Notes under the pieces: generated by a model
Databases searched by the model: none
Seen by the model: the letters and a program-made list of their open reading frames with translations, nothing else
What the model was told of the DNA's origin: nothing
Translations under genes and position numbers: made by a program
NCBI GenBank assembly: GCA_947460915.1
Contig: CANHKJ010000032.1
Location: 1 to 17,907 of the forward strand
Length of the DNA stretch: 17,907 nucleotides
Source: Verrucomicrobiia bacterium
GTDB taxonomy: Bacteria > Verrucomicrobiota > Verrucomicrobiia > Verrucomicrobiales > Akkermansiaceae
Direction of reading: 5' to 3'
Part shown: piece by piece, positions 7,508 through 15,452 of the stretch
Numbering within the stretch: position 1 is the first letter of the stretch
Layout of the letters: every line of letters begins with the position of its first letter

Positions 7508-8410
7508 CCAACCGTCGCAGATCGCCTCCCACAACAATGGCAAGCGTTGGCAGCCATCGACTTTCACTCCCATGAAACCATAGGCTAGTGCCATCATCGC
7601 CGCACGCAATTTACCGCGCGCGCGCTGTTGCAGCCACACCATGTTGCGAACTTTATAGTAGAGTTTCCAGTCGGATAACCCTTCTTCGTAAAAAAGATTT
7701 TTCCCCAATAATCGAACCTTCAGAAGATTTTGTGGGCCTACATGTTCCAATACCGAGTCCACGACACCTTCTTGGCTAAAGCCACATTTCTCCATGCGCA
7801 AGGGATACTCTTCATCTTCTCCACGAATGAACAAATTAGCCTGAACTCTGCCGATCGCATCATAGACATGTCGTGAAACCAATGCACCAGTCCACATAAT
7901 GCGCGTCTTGACGAATCGAAGTTCTCCGAGTTCAGCGGGTGCGTGAACCAATCGAAAACCATCGCCTGAGTCGATCTGCAAGGGCCAGGTGTAACGTCCT
8001 GTAGCAGGATCGATTTGCATCGAGTGCCGCACCACCTGAGGATCATAGCCATCCACAAGCAAAGCACGGAGTGCCCCTGCTGTGGGAAATGAGTCGTCAT
8101 CCAAAATCCACACAGCATCGATGCCACGTTGAAATGCACACTCCATGGCGGCATCAACACCTCCAGCATTGCCGACATTTTCGGCCAAGGACAATACCAC
8201 AAGCTCAAACGGTAAATCTGTTAGATTATTCAACAAATCGACCGTATCATCGCTCGAAGCATTGTCCGCGACCACAACGAGATCGGGCGCACAAGCTTGC
8301 TTGATCAATGCCCGCACACAGGCATGAGCCACGTGCGAACGATTCATCGTCGCAAATACAGCAGCTACACGAATTTTCGAACTTGCTTCCATACTCTTGC
8401 CAAAATCCAT
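7472..8410 (-). CDS. Family 2 glycosyltransferase, rhamnosyl/galactofuranosyl-transferase type
   Basis: A 312-residue GT-A glycosyltransferase. It begins with the nucleotide-binding strand VAAVFATMNR (residues 14-23), followed by VVVADNASSDDTV and ENVGNAGGVDAAM. The metal-binding acidic motif is WILDDDSFP, with Asp104-106. An acceptor-side GEDEEYPLR at about 197-205 could provide the catalytic base. The NxGNAGG and DDD patterns resemble GT2 enzymes that transfer rhamnose or galactofuranose; the sugar is not determined. There is no membrane segment, so it should act at the cytoplasmic face on the lipid-linked repeat unit. The start at ATG 8410 overlaps the upstream GT2 gene by 46 bp; an in-frame ATG at 8392 would give a 306-residue protein and is equally possible. 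It is the last gene of the long minus-strand run and converges with the VanZ-like gene. Confidence 0.88.
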   Translation of the reverse strand: MDFGKSMEASSKIRVAAVFATMNRSHVAHACVRALIKQACAPDLVVVADNASSDDTVDLLNNLTDLPFELVVLSLAENVGNAGGVDAAMECAFQRGIDAVWILDDDSFPTAGALRALLVDGYDPQVVRHSMQIDPATGRYTWPLQIDSGDGFRLVHAPAELGELRFVKTRIMWTGALVSRHVYDAIGRVQANLFIRGEDEEYPLRMEKCGFSQEGVVDSVLEHVGPQNLLKVRLLGKNLFYEEGLSDWKLYYKVRNMVWLQQRARGKLRAAMMALAYGFMGVKVDGCQRLPLLWEAICDGWLGRLGKWERHP

Positions 8411-9168
8411 AAAACACCATCGACCAAACCATTCAAGTAAGGATCGTTAAAAAGAGTTACCCCATAAGCTCGGCGAATCGCCCGCGATTCCATATGCTGA
8501 CGTTCTGCCGCCAAAATTTTTTTCATGTCGCGAGTTTTTCCTAAATGCAACATCGAGGCATTACTAGAATGGATGCGAAAGTCAGCAACTGTGATCGGCA
8601 TGTGTTCCAATTTTTTTCCAGCAACATGCAACCTAGCAAAAAGCTCACCGTCCATGACGTAACGAAACTCTTCATGCAAGCGGTAGCCTTCAGCCATGAC
8701 CGTAGCATTCCGAAAAAATGCCGCTGTAGATCCAATGTAACAATGATGATGCACATGAACAAACATCGACCAGCAAGGACATTTGACCCTGCGCAGATGG
8801 CGGCCATTCTCATTGATAAAATTCCAATCCCCGTAAACCAAATCGGCATCGGATTGATTGAGCACACGCAAGACTTTCTGTAAAGCGCCAGGCAACAAGC
8901 GATCATCGGCGTTCAGCCACATCACCCATTTCCCCTTTGCTTGAGCGAAGCCTTTGTTGATCGCATCAGACATTCCTCGATCCGCTTCCTCGATCCAGTG
9001 GACGTGAGGAAAGCGAGCGGCCACCTCACGACTATCATCAGTAGATCCGCCGTCATAAACGAGATGCTCCAGATTCACACCATCTTGGCTGGCCACGCTC
9101 GCCAAGCAATCATGCAAAAAACACCCGTAGTTGAACGACGGGGTAATGATAGTAAAATCAGGTGACAT
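8365..9168 (-). CDS. Family 2 glycosyltransferase (GT-A)
   Basis: A 267-residue GT2 enzyme from ATG 9168. The classical GT-A pattern is present: FTIITPSFNYGCFL at the N terminus, QDGVNLEHLVYDGGSTDDS (Asp39 and Asp44-45 region), RGMSDAINKGFAQAKGKWVMWLNADD with the metal-binding NADD at 86-89, and then DLVYGDWNFIN. The layout resembles WcaA-like glycosyltransferases of EPS loci. The frame is open to ATG 9222, which would add 18 residues and overlap the upstream GT4 stop by 14 bp. I prefer 9168 because the GT fold begins immediately after it, but neither start has a Shine-Dalgarno. The C terminus contains a weakly hydrophobic, basic segment (GVLWILARVWKQVRKFV) that may associate with the membrane. 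Donor and acceptor are unknown. It is followed with overlap by another GT2 gene, which suggests sequential sugar additions. Confidence 0.88.
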   Translation of the reverse strand: MSPDFTIITPSFNYGCFLHDCLASVASQDGVNLEHLVYDGGSTDDSREVAARFPHVHWIEEADRGMSDAINKGFAQAKGKWVMWLNADDRLLPGALQKVLRVLNQSDADLVYGDWNFINENGRHLRRVKCPCWSMFVHVHHHCYIGSTAAFFRNATVMAEGYRLHEEFRYVMDGELFARLHVAGKKLEHMPITVADFRIHSSNASMLHLGKTRDMKKILAAERQHMESRAIRRAYGVTLFNDPYLNGLVDGVLWILARVWKQVRKFV

Positions 9169-9208
9169 CTGGGATTTTAGTTTGAAATTTCCGTAATCCA
9201 CAGACGCA

Positions 9209-10375
9209 TCATATGTGCGCATTGATCGTTGCCACGACTTTTTCCGCTACGTGAGATGACCGCAATCGTGGACTCCAGCGCTGCGCGATGAGATTTGCAT
9301 CACGTTCGCCACAATCCCATGCTTGCAATTCGGACTGAATGGCCGCCACATGCTCAGGCACTCGGTCAGCGCATGCTAAGCATCCTGAATTTTCCGAAAC
9401 AAACCACTCGAAGGCAGACATCGAAACCGATTTCGTCGCTACTACGGAACATCCACAACAAAGTGATTCCGCAGCAGCGATGCCAAAACTTTCATAGGCG
9501 GAAGGGCTGTAAAAAACTTGCGACTGCTGAAATAAATCGACCAATTCGTCACGAGACATTTTGCCTTTGATCGTCACGCGCTCACTCTGACCTTGCGGAA
9601 GACGCTGATGCCACGCATGCATTTCAGGAATGGCAACACCAGCAATGACAATCGAAACATCCGCGTCTCGATCCAGCAATGCTTCCACAACCTCCATCAA
9701 CATGCCCGGGCGTTTTTGGATCTGATCATCCCAGCGACCAACACATGCTACTTGCTTTCTTTTACCTTGTCCTGCGTATTGAAAACGTTCCGCAACGGAA
9801 TGAGGAATCACAACAATTTTTTTCACTAAACTACTACCACCGTAGTAGAAACATAACTTGGCATAGCATTTAGCAGCTGCAGGTGAAACACAGGCGATCA
9901 CATCACCATAGCGCAAATGCTGGGCACGCAATGGATCCGTGATCAGCAATCCGTAGGTCAAACCCTTGAGCACTTGCTTCAAGAAAACCATGGTACTACC
10001 GGCCAAGTTCCATTGATCGCGAAGCCAACCGTTTGGCCCAGCCAGAGGACTCACAAAACCACCGTTATCCTGATTGAGTATCAGAAAAATTCCCGCCTCA
10101 TGAATGGCCTTCGCCACGCGTCGGTATCGGGGAGTGCCCCACGCATAGAGAATCAAGGCATCCAGTTTGTGACTTTTCCACCACTCAACTGACTCAAGAA
10201 GCGAATAATCTGTGCGGATCAAATCGTCTTGATCTTCGCTTTGACGATCACCTGGCATGACCGCCTTGCTCTCGATGCCCAACTGCTGCAAACCACGACA
10301 CAACAACCCGCTGTCTCGTTCAAAAAAATCAGGCCCACCGCCAAAGGCGACTGGAGTACAGGTAAAAATCCGCAT
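9209..10375 (-). CDS. Family 4 glycosyltransferase (GT-B)
   Basis: A 388-residue retaining glycosyltransferase of the GT-B fold. The N-terminal Rossmann half starts MRIFTCTPVAFGGGPDFFERD. The C-terminal half, of Glycos_transf_1 type, begins after a CVGRWDDQIQKRP segment (211-223) and contains the EX7E motif in YESFGIAAAES, with Glu295 and Glu303 as the expected donor-binding and catalytic residues. The length is normal for GT4. No signal or clear membrane helix is present, so it should be a peripheral cytoplasmic enzyme. The start at ATG 10375 is the only reasonable one. It is preceded by a 109-bp gap, the largest in the minus-strand run, so it could head a separate transcript with the two GT2 genes behind it. 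The specific sugar cannot be inferred. Confidence 0.9.
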   Translation of the reverse strand: MRIFTCTPVAFGGGPDFFERDSGLLCRGLQQLGIESKAVMPGDRQSEDQDDLIRTDYSLLESVEWWKSHKLDALILYAWGTPRYRRVAKAIHEAGIFLILNQDNGGFVSPLAGPNGWLRDQWNLAGSTMVFLKQVLKGLTYGLLITDPLRAQHLRYGDVIACVSPAAAKCYAKLCFYYGGSSLVKKIVVIPHSVAERFQYAGQGKRKQVACVGRWDDQIQKRPGMLMEVVEALLDRDADVSIVIAGVAIPEMHAWHQRLPQGQSERVTIKGKMSRDELVDLFQQSQVFYSPSAYESFGIAAAESLCCGCSVVATKSVSMSAFEWFVSENSGCLACADRVPEHVAAIQSELQAWDCGERDANLIAQRWSPRLRSSHVAEKVVATINAHI

Positions 10376-10484
10376 AGAGTCTAGTAAGTGGCTATTCTGT
10401 GTGTATTGATCAATCGCGACCTCTCCTCACGCCAATGTTCTCATCTTAACGATGGAATTACACTACCCTTCACTACAGCATCGC
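10376..10484. promoter_or_regulatory. 109-bp intergenic gap, possible internal promoter upstream of the GT4 gene
   Basis: This is the only sizeable gap in the minus-strand glycan run, in front of the GT4-GT2-GT2 trio. It includes a perfect 10-bp palindrome ATTGATCAAT at 10405-10414, about 30 bp upstream of the GT4 start. The palindrome could be a regulator site or chance. I see no convincing -35/-10 pair and no terminator-like hairpin with a T run after the methyltransferase gene. Confidence 0.25.
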
Positions 10485-11231
10485 TCATTTGGTGAAAACA
10501 ATATTAGCATTCGCACCATATCTAACAATCTTAGGAAACGATGAGAATAGATAAGCATCGACCCTTTGCACAAGTTTGCAGAGCCATCCAAATCTGTCAG
10601 AGAAGGCCTTCATGGGGTAGCCGAGAAAATTGAACATCTGAATCTCACAGGAGCTAAAACCACAGAACTTCATACGCTCCAACTGAGAAATGTATAAGTT
10701 GCTTTCGTCAACCAATTCATACTTTGCCATGCGCATTGCGCGAATTGCTGCAACAAGATAATTGTGACCCATCGGCTCGAAAATGAAAACTAGACGTCCG
10801 CCAGGCTTTAACACACGCAATACTTGTTTGCATAAACCATCAAGGTCATGAGACAAATGATGAAGTGCGGCTTGACCAAAAACAAGGTCAAAAGATTCGT
10901 CTGCATAGCGAGACAAATCAAAAGCATCCCCCGCTGTGAAAGATAAACCCGGCAACTGATTCGCTTTTTGTTTAATTTCTGGAGTCGAAACCTCGTATAG
11001 ATCGAGTCCGATTACTGTTGCTTGCGGATACTGTTCGGCAAGAGCTGTAGCGAGCTTGCCATGACCGCCACAGATTTCTAAGGCACTCTTACCAGAGAGA
11101 TCAATACGACAAAGTTCACCATATCCGGCCAAAAAAAGTTCTCTATCTGATGGAGGAAAGCCGCCTACAGCCGGAAGCATTGATTCAATGGCAACATTTT
11201 TAATTGTATTTGGACGCGTTAGAGTAGTCAT
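10485..11231 (-). CDS. Class I SAM-dependent methyltransferase
   Basis: A 248-residue protein with a Methyltransf_11-type Rossmann core. Motif I is LEICGGHGKLA (51-61), the post-I acidic residue is in VIGLDLYE (73-80), a GDAFDL stretch follows (101-106), then DLVFGQAALHHLSHD (115-129) and VLKPGGRLVFIFEP (140-153). This is the usual layout for small-molecule or sugar methyltransferases; an O-methylation of the glycan is inferred from context only. The C-terminal 90 residues are specific to this protein and contain no recognised domain. The codon before the chosen ATG (TTG at 11234) could also be read as a start, but ATG 11231 is preferred. It follows the GT-C-like gene by 5 bp. My hand count gives about 44% GC over 10501-11220, lower than sampled lines elsewhere (about 48-57%), a weak hint of separate origin. 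Confidence 0.87.
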   Translation of the reverse strand: MTTLTRPNTIKNVAIESMLPAVGGFPPSDRELFLAGYGELCRIDLSGKSALEICGGHGKLATALAEQYPQATVIGLDLYEVSTPEIKQKANQLPGLSFTAGDAFDLSRYADESFDLVFGQAALHHLSHDLDGLCKQVLRVLKPGGRLVFIFEPMGHNYLVAAIRAMRMAKYELVDESNLYISQLERMKFCGFSSCEIQMFNFLGYPMKAFSDRFGWLCKLVQRVDAYLFSSFPKIVRYGANANIVFTK

Positions 11232-11236
11232 CAAGC

Positions 11237-12418
11237 TTACTTTTTCTTAAGTGAATCTGAAAATACGGCAGGATAGCCAAACAAATTTTTGCCCCAGCCA
11301 AGAACAGCGAAAAACAGGAATAACAACCCAAAGCGATCGAGCATCAAACCGAATTCGAGTCGCCCAGTCACCACGCTATGTAGCAGCACTAACCCTATCA
11401 TCGGCGCAATCATCACTAGGGCACCATAGCGAAAAACGGCTTCTAGCACGTCGTCGGATCGTCGCAATAACTGAATCGCCACCACTGTGCCAACGACTGC
11501 CGTGATCGCCACCAAATACCAACTCATGTGCGGAATGGCATGATCTACTAATGCTAATTTTTTTCTGGAGATCAATGGCGTGAAACCCGCTGGATCATGA
11601 AGATAAATCGGCACAGTAAGCAAGATGATCACCGAGGAAGTCATCACCGATGCTACGATCGCAGATTTGACTCCTGCCACACGCCAAATCGCAGCTGCAA
11701 ACAACGGAACGAGAAAAGGCAAATTGGATCGCGAAGTCAGGCATACCCCTACGAACAAGCAGACAACGACTTTCAGCCACTTCGATGATTCAGGTTTACC
11801 CCATGCATGAATAGCGAGGGCTAGCGAAAGAGGCACGTAGATGCCATTCGCAATCAAATCGCCTCCCGAAATGTACTCGTAGGCCACAGCAGGCGATAAA
11901 AACAAAATCAGCATCAGCCATGAAAGCGCGACTACTCGATCTCGGAAATACCAGGCAGCAAGAGCAAAGAAAATCAACAACCAAAAGACATTCTGATAGC
12001 CACTATCGCCTAGTGCAACGAAGGGAGCTGCGATCACGATCGCACCTGGCAATAAAGAAAGCGGACCAGCGACGGAATTTTGCGGATAGTAAGGAGTCTC
12101 GCCGTGCATGATTCTCTCGACCGCCATGTTCAGGCCTTCATCTCGATCACTACTTTTTCCTGGCCCCTTTCCATCTTCCCAGGGATTCAAAACCGCGAAC
12201 ATAGACACCGTGATTACGGCACACAGCGGTGCGATGAATCGAAAATACTTCCGTATCCACGCATGAAGATATTTGCCGAATTGGAGCGCAAACCAGACAA
12301 CGCCGACGATGATCAACAAATAGCCAATTACGCCCAACAAGCCCAAATGCTTTTGAACGAATCCAGATCCGGCAAAACCGAGAAAAAGGGTAACTATGTA
12401 TGGAGTCCGATCATTCAT
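11237..12418 (-). CDS. GT-C-like polytopic membrane protein (possible lipid-sugar-dependent glycosyltransferase)
   Basis: A 393-residue protein with about 10 membrane helices. After the first three helices comes an extracytoplasmic loop with the sequence GKSSDRDEGLNMAVERIMHGETPYYP-like pattern (about 87-112), including Asp91, Asp93 and Glu94. An acidic first loop of this kind, followed by a TPYYP element, is typical of GT-C glycosyltransferases related to DUF2029/GT87 enzymes, which use polyprenyl-phosphate sugars at the outer side of the membrane. Helices continue to the end, with a short basic tail (DSLKKK). The assignment to GT-C is by motif and topology, so the exact family is uncertain. 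In context, the DPM1-like gene two places upstream could supply its donor. It starts at ATG 12418, 7 bp after the STELLO-like gene, with no Shine-Dalgarno. Confidence 0.72.
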   Translation of the reverse strand: MNDRTPYIVTLFLGFAGSGFVQKHLGLLGVIGYLLIIVGVVWFALQFGKYLHAWIRKYFRFIAPLCAVITVSMFAVLNPWEDGKGPGKSSDRDEGLNMAVERIMHGETPYYPQNSVAGPLSLLPGAIVIAAPFVALGDSGYQNVFWLLIFFALAAWYFRDRVVALSWLMLILFLSPAVAYEYISGGDLIANGIYVPLSLALAIHAWGKPESSKWLKVVVCLFVGVCLTSRSNLPFLVPLFAAAIWRVAGVKSAIVASVMTSSVIILLTVPIYLHDPAGFTPLISRKKLALVDHAIPHMSWYLVAITAVVGTVVAIQLLRRSDDVLEAVFRYGALVMIAPMIGLVLLHSVVTGRLEFGLMLDRFGLLFLFFAVLGWGKNLFGYPAVFSDSLKKK

Positions 12419-12425
12419 TGTACAA

Positions 12426-13442
12426 TCAAATCACATGTAAATCCGATAAATCTTGAAACCAGTGCCCCAGCAAAGCTTCCTCTTCAGCACCAACCCATCC
12501 ATTGCGAATCAGCGTTTGGTAGCACTTTTCCATCTTCATGCGAATACTGAGAGAATCCCCAAGCTCAGTCTCCATAAGGGCTACACGCATGGCGGCATTG
12601 TTTTGGTATCCGGGAATTTCATCGATGAAGTCTTTGTGCAAATCATGCTCATTGCGTTCCTGCCATACCGTGGCTTCGTGAAAAAGAACTCCCGAGGAGA
12701 GCGAATGTAGAATCCGCTGTGCCACAAAACTACGCCAAATATCAGTCATCCGAAAACTGCATTTTGCTGGCAAATACAAAAGGGGAAATGCATCGGCAAA
12801 AAATGTCGTATTTTGGCTATTAAAGGGGCACCACGCTTGTCCTAACAGAATTACGGAATCGATGCCTTTATTAAAATGGAACGGTAATGGGTAAAGCATG
12901 CGGTAAACCGCATCAACATCGGGATCTACATCAGCAAGGCCTTGCTGAATGGGGCAATCAAAATGCTGCGCAGCACCGCGTGAAGGCAACAAACCACGTG
13001 CATGATTGAGAGGCATCCCACGAGGATAGATGAAATCATCCGTGAAATATCGATAAGCATTGACCCAAGCATTTTCCTGAATACCGCTCGCCAAAACGGA
13101 ACGCATTCTTGGATTCCAAAAAGCATCCATGGGAAAATTGTCATCATCAGTCTCGACAATCACTTCGGCCCCAGCCCGCATCGCATGGAGATAAGCGATA
13201 TTTTTCCTCGTATATGTGCGAATCGGAGCCGCGCGGGCGAGTGAGTAGCCCTCGTCAATCTGGGCTTCCAACGATAGAAACGTAGCACCGTCCAATGCGT
13301 ATGCACTGGGACTTTTGCTATCTCCAGCAATCAAAAAGTTCCACCCGTGTGCTTGGCAACCTTCGGCCAATGATTTCATCACAGGGTTCGGCGGATTGAT
13401 CGATGTTACGACCAATGCTGGCGGGGAGGATAATGAGGACAT
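12426..13442 (-). CDS. STELLO-like (DUF288) glycosyltransferase
   Basis: A 338-residue soluble protein that I recognise as a STELLO/DUF288 family member. Ordered motifs are VVTSINPP (11-18), GDSKSP (40-45), TRKNIAYLHAMRAGAEV then IVETDDDN (up to 102) with the acidic metal-binding-like DDD at 99-101, YPRGMPL (139-145), QGLADVDPDVDAVYR (167-181), PFNSQNT (206-212) and RMTDIWRSFVAQR (231-243). These are spread over the whole domain, and the length fits the catalytic part alone. Plant STELLO proteins are Golgi glycosyltransferase-like proteins that work with cellulose synthase complexes; they have an N-terminal membrane anchor, which this protein lacks. Bacterial members are poorly characterised. 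It lies between a DPM1-like GT2 and a GT-C-like gene, 7 bp from the latter, so a role in repeat-unit synthesis is likely. Donor and acceptor are unknown. Confidence 0.85.
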   Translation of the reverse strand: MSSLSSPPALVVTSINPPNPVMKSLAEGCQAHGWNFLIAGDSKSPSAYALDGATFLSLEAQIDEGYSLARAAPIRTYTRKNIAYLHAMRAGAEVIVETDDDNFPMDAFWNPRMRSVLASGIQENAWVNAYRYFTDDFIYPRGMPLNHARGLLPSRGAAQHFDCPIQQGLADVDPDVDAVYRMLYPLPFHFNKGIDSVILLGQAWCPFNSQNTTFFADAFPLLYLPAKCSFRMTDIWRSFVAQRILHSLSSGVLFHEATVWQERNEHDLHKDFIDEIPGYQNNAAMRVALMETELGDSLSIRMKMEKCYQTLIRNGWVGAEEEALLGHWFQDLSDLHVI

Positions 13443-13475
13443 AATGAATGATGTATTGTCAGTGGTTCGGAGCTT

Positions 13476-14213
13476 TCAAGCTACGGGTGATCTACCCAAG
13501 AGACGTAAGACGGTGTAGTGCCATAAAACTAATATCGAATTCTTGATCGCGCCATGAGACACTCGTGGCGATGGAGCGCGGTAATGGATCGGCACCTCGA
13601 TCAACTTTTCTTTCCGCAGCAAATGACGAACTTCCGTTTGGTAAAAGTGCGCCCGCGAGAGCAACGGATACGCCAGCAAGCGCTCGAGCACATGCCGATG
13701 AAATCCCTGAAATCCAGAAGTCATATCTGCCAGCTTAGCGCCTAACAAAACTTTCGCCAAAATGGTTCCTCCTTTGCTGAGCAATCGGCGGCGGAAGGGC
13801 GAATCTACCATCGAACCACCATTGATGTAACGACTTCCAAAAGCACAATCATTCCCCTCGTTCAGAGCTCGCAAAAATGCCGGAATTGCCCGTGGATCAT
13901 GAGACAAGCCCGCGTCCATTTCGATGATGATTTCATGCCCATTCTTTAGCGCCTCACGGAATCCATTCATGTAGGCATCGACCACACTACGATTTTCGGG
14001 AATCCACTTCGTGATGAAGCGAGAGTCCTCTGATTCGATCGCCCTACAACACTCCAGCGTTCGGTCTTTTGAAACATTATCGACAACAAAATAAATCACT
14101 CCACCAGCCAAGAAATCCATTTGTAGCTTCAAGGCTTCAACAAGCTCAGGTAATTCAGCTTCTTCATTGGCTAGTGGCATTACCACCGCCCAGTTGTTAG
14201 GATATCCATTCAT
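13476..14213 (-). CDS. DPM1-like family 2 glycosyltransferase (polyprenyl-phosphate sugar synthase-like)
   Basis: A 245-residue GT2 protein resembling dolichol/polyprenol-phosphate mannosyltransferases, which transfer a sugar from a nucleotide donor to polyprenyl phosphate. Visible elements are WAVVMPLANEEAELPEL (8-24), VVDNVSKDRT (43-52, in place of the usual DDGSxDxT), EMDAGLSHDP (98-107), FGSRYINGG, the SKGGTILAKVLLG segment, LADMTSGFQGFHRHVL and IEVPIHYR. The domain is complete and of normal length for the single-domain type without membrane helices. The metal-binding DxD of DPM synthases (DADLSHDP) reads DAG here (Asp100, Gly102), so the second aspartate is missing. Start ATG 14213 has a possible GGAAG about 10 bp upstream, one of the few Shine-Dalgarno-like signals in this window. 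It could make the lipid-linked donor for the nearby GT-C-like proteins; this is inference. Confidence 0.86.
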   Translation of the reverse strand: MNGYPNNWAVVMPLANEEAELPELVEALKLQMDFLAGGVIYFVVDNVSKDRTLECCRAIESEDSRFITKWIPENRSVVDAYMNGFREALKNGHEIIIEMDAGLSHDPRAIPAFLRALNEGNDCAFGSRYINGGSMVDSPFRRRLLSKGGTILAKVLLGAKLADMTSGFQGFHRHVLERLLAYPLLSRAHFYQTEVRHLLRKEKLIEVPIHYRAPSPRVSHGAIKNSILVLWHYTVLRLLGRSPVA

Positions 14214-14237
14214 TTTTTATATTCTTCCAGCGTAACA

Positions 14238-15440
14238 TCAACGAGCGAGGGAATACATTTCCCACAAGAATCTCCCCGCAGGAGATGCGTTCACAAAATT
14301 CATCAAACCCCACAAAATGGGCAACCCAAAAAACAATAACAACCACTCTTTACGCGGCAGATAGGAAATGAACAACACCAACCGATTCGTGATCGATTGA
14401 ACCAGGGCGTGATGAGCGATCTTTTGTGGAAGACGATACCCTGATGAGAAAAGTATGATCGAACTGACAATCCATAGGAAAATCCACCTTCCGTAATCGA
14501 CACCTAACAAAAACAATGGTGCAACGCATATCAACTGAAAGATCAAGATCTGCAACCATTCCGCTAATTTCGACTGATGGCGCGATTCAAGAAATCGGAC
14601 TGAAGCCATGAATGTCAGTAGCAATACACAAAACCAAGCCGTTGGTTGATAGAGCCCATTTTGCAACAGTCCTTTCGTTTGTAAAAGCCCCTGTTCTGTG
14701 GTCCAACCGATCGACTGAATCGTGGCAAAAGGCTGATGCAGCCACTCGGGAGAGAGATTCGATTGAATCCACAAACCCTGCCACGAATCGTGAATGGCGC
14801 GCGCGGTTGATGCATCCCCATGATGAAAAACGACTACAACAAAACAACCCAATGCAGGAATGAGATAGTACATCCTTTGCCACATCATCCGAAACGTCAG
14901 GCTTTGCTGGGTGAGCACTATGGCCGGAAATGCAATGAAGGCGAAGGTTTCGTGAAGTAATACGCCACAACAACAACTGAGATTAACAACACTCCACTGA
15001 ATCCATGATTTCCATCCACCACGCAAAATGGTGAGGCAGGAAATTAATAACAGCAATAAGATGCAGTCTTTGCGAACAATCGTGTATTGATAAACGGGGA
15101 ATCCCAAAACTGCGCAAGAAAACAAAAAAGCCAGCGGAAAGAACTCCGTGGCTTTGCGATACAACCAAATCAACAGGATCAAAAATCCAATAACAGAAAC
15201 AATGACTGCTAAGTGATTTGCCGCAATCTGCGAGCTTTGTGATGCATGGTAGAGCAAAAAACCGCCTAGCCCGCGCCGCACAAATCCGCCCTCATAATTG
15301 ACCAACCAATCCGTCATCCCCCACTGATCCGCGTTCACAACAGCGAGAGTTGGTGCTTGTTGCCAAAGCTGCCACATCCCTAACACTATCAAAATGATAG
15401 CGACGGGTGTCAATTTACGGGTCATCGGGGGTAGATCCAT
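14238..15440 (-). CDS. Polytopic membrane protein, candidate polymerase or GT-C-type enzyme
   Basis: A 400-residue protein with about 10 membrane helices, in no family I can name with confidence. After the first helix comes a well-defined loop, DWLVNYEGGFVRRGLGG (44-60), an NYxGGFVRRGL element I associate with uncharacterised membrane proteins of EPS loci. Further polar residues within or between helices are Arg-Lys-Asp at 123-125 (VRKDCILLLL), His163-Glu164 (LLHETFAF) and DYGRW at 315-319. Conserved charged residues in a polytopic protein inside a glycan operon suggest a Wzy-like polymerase or a GT-C glycosyltransferase. Since another Wzy-family protein is encoded at 2834-4726, the two may have different roles. 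A GTG at 15443 and an ATG at 15425 are alternative starts. It follows the fucosyltransferase-like gene by 12 bp. Confidence 0.75.
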   Translation of the reverse strand: MDLPPMTRKLTPVAIILIVLGMWQLWQQAPTLAVVNADQWGMTDWLVNYEGGFVRRGLGGFLLYHASQSSQIAANHLAVIVSVIGFLILLIWLYRKATEFFPLAFLFSCAVLGFPVYQYTIVRKDCILLLLLISCLTILRGGWKSWIQWSVVNLSCCCGVLLHETFAFIAFPAIVLTQQSLTFRMMWQRMYYLIPALGCFVVVVFHHGDASTARAIHDSWQGLWIQSNLSPEWLHQPFATIQSIGWTTEQGLLQTKGLLQNGLYQPTAWFCVLLLTFMASVRFLESRHQSKLAEWLQILIFQLICVAPLFLLGVDYGRWIFLWIVSSIILFSSGYRLPQKIAHHALVQSITNRLVLFISYLPRKEWLLLFFGLPILWGLMNFVNASPAGRFLWEMYSLAR

Positions 15441-15452
15441 CACAAGCCAATG

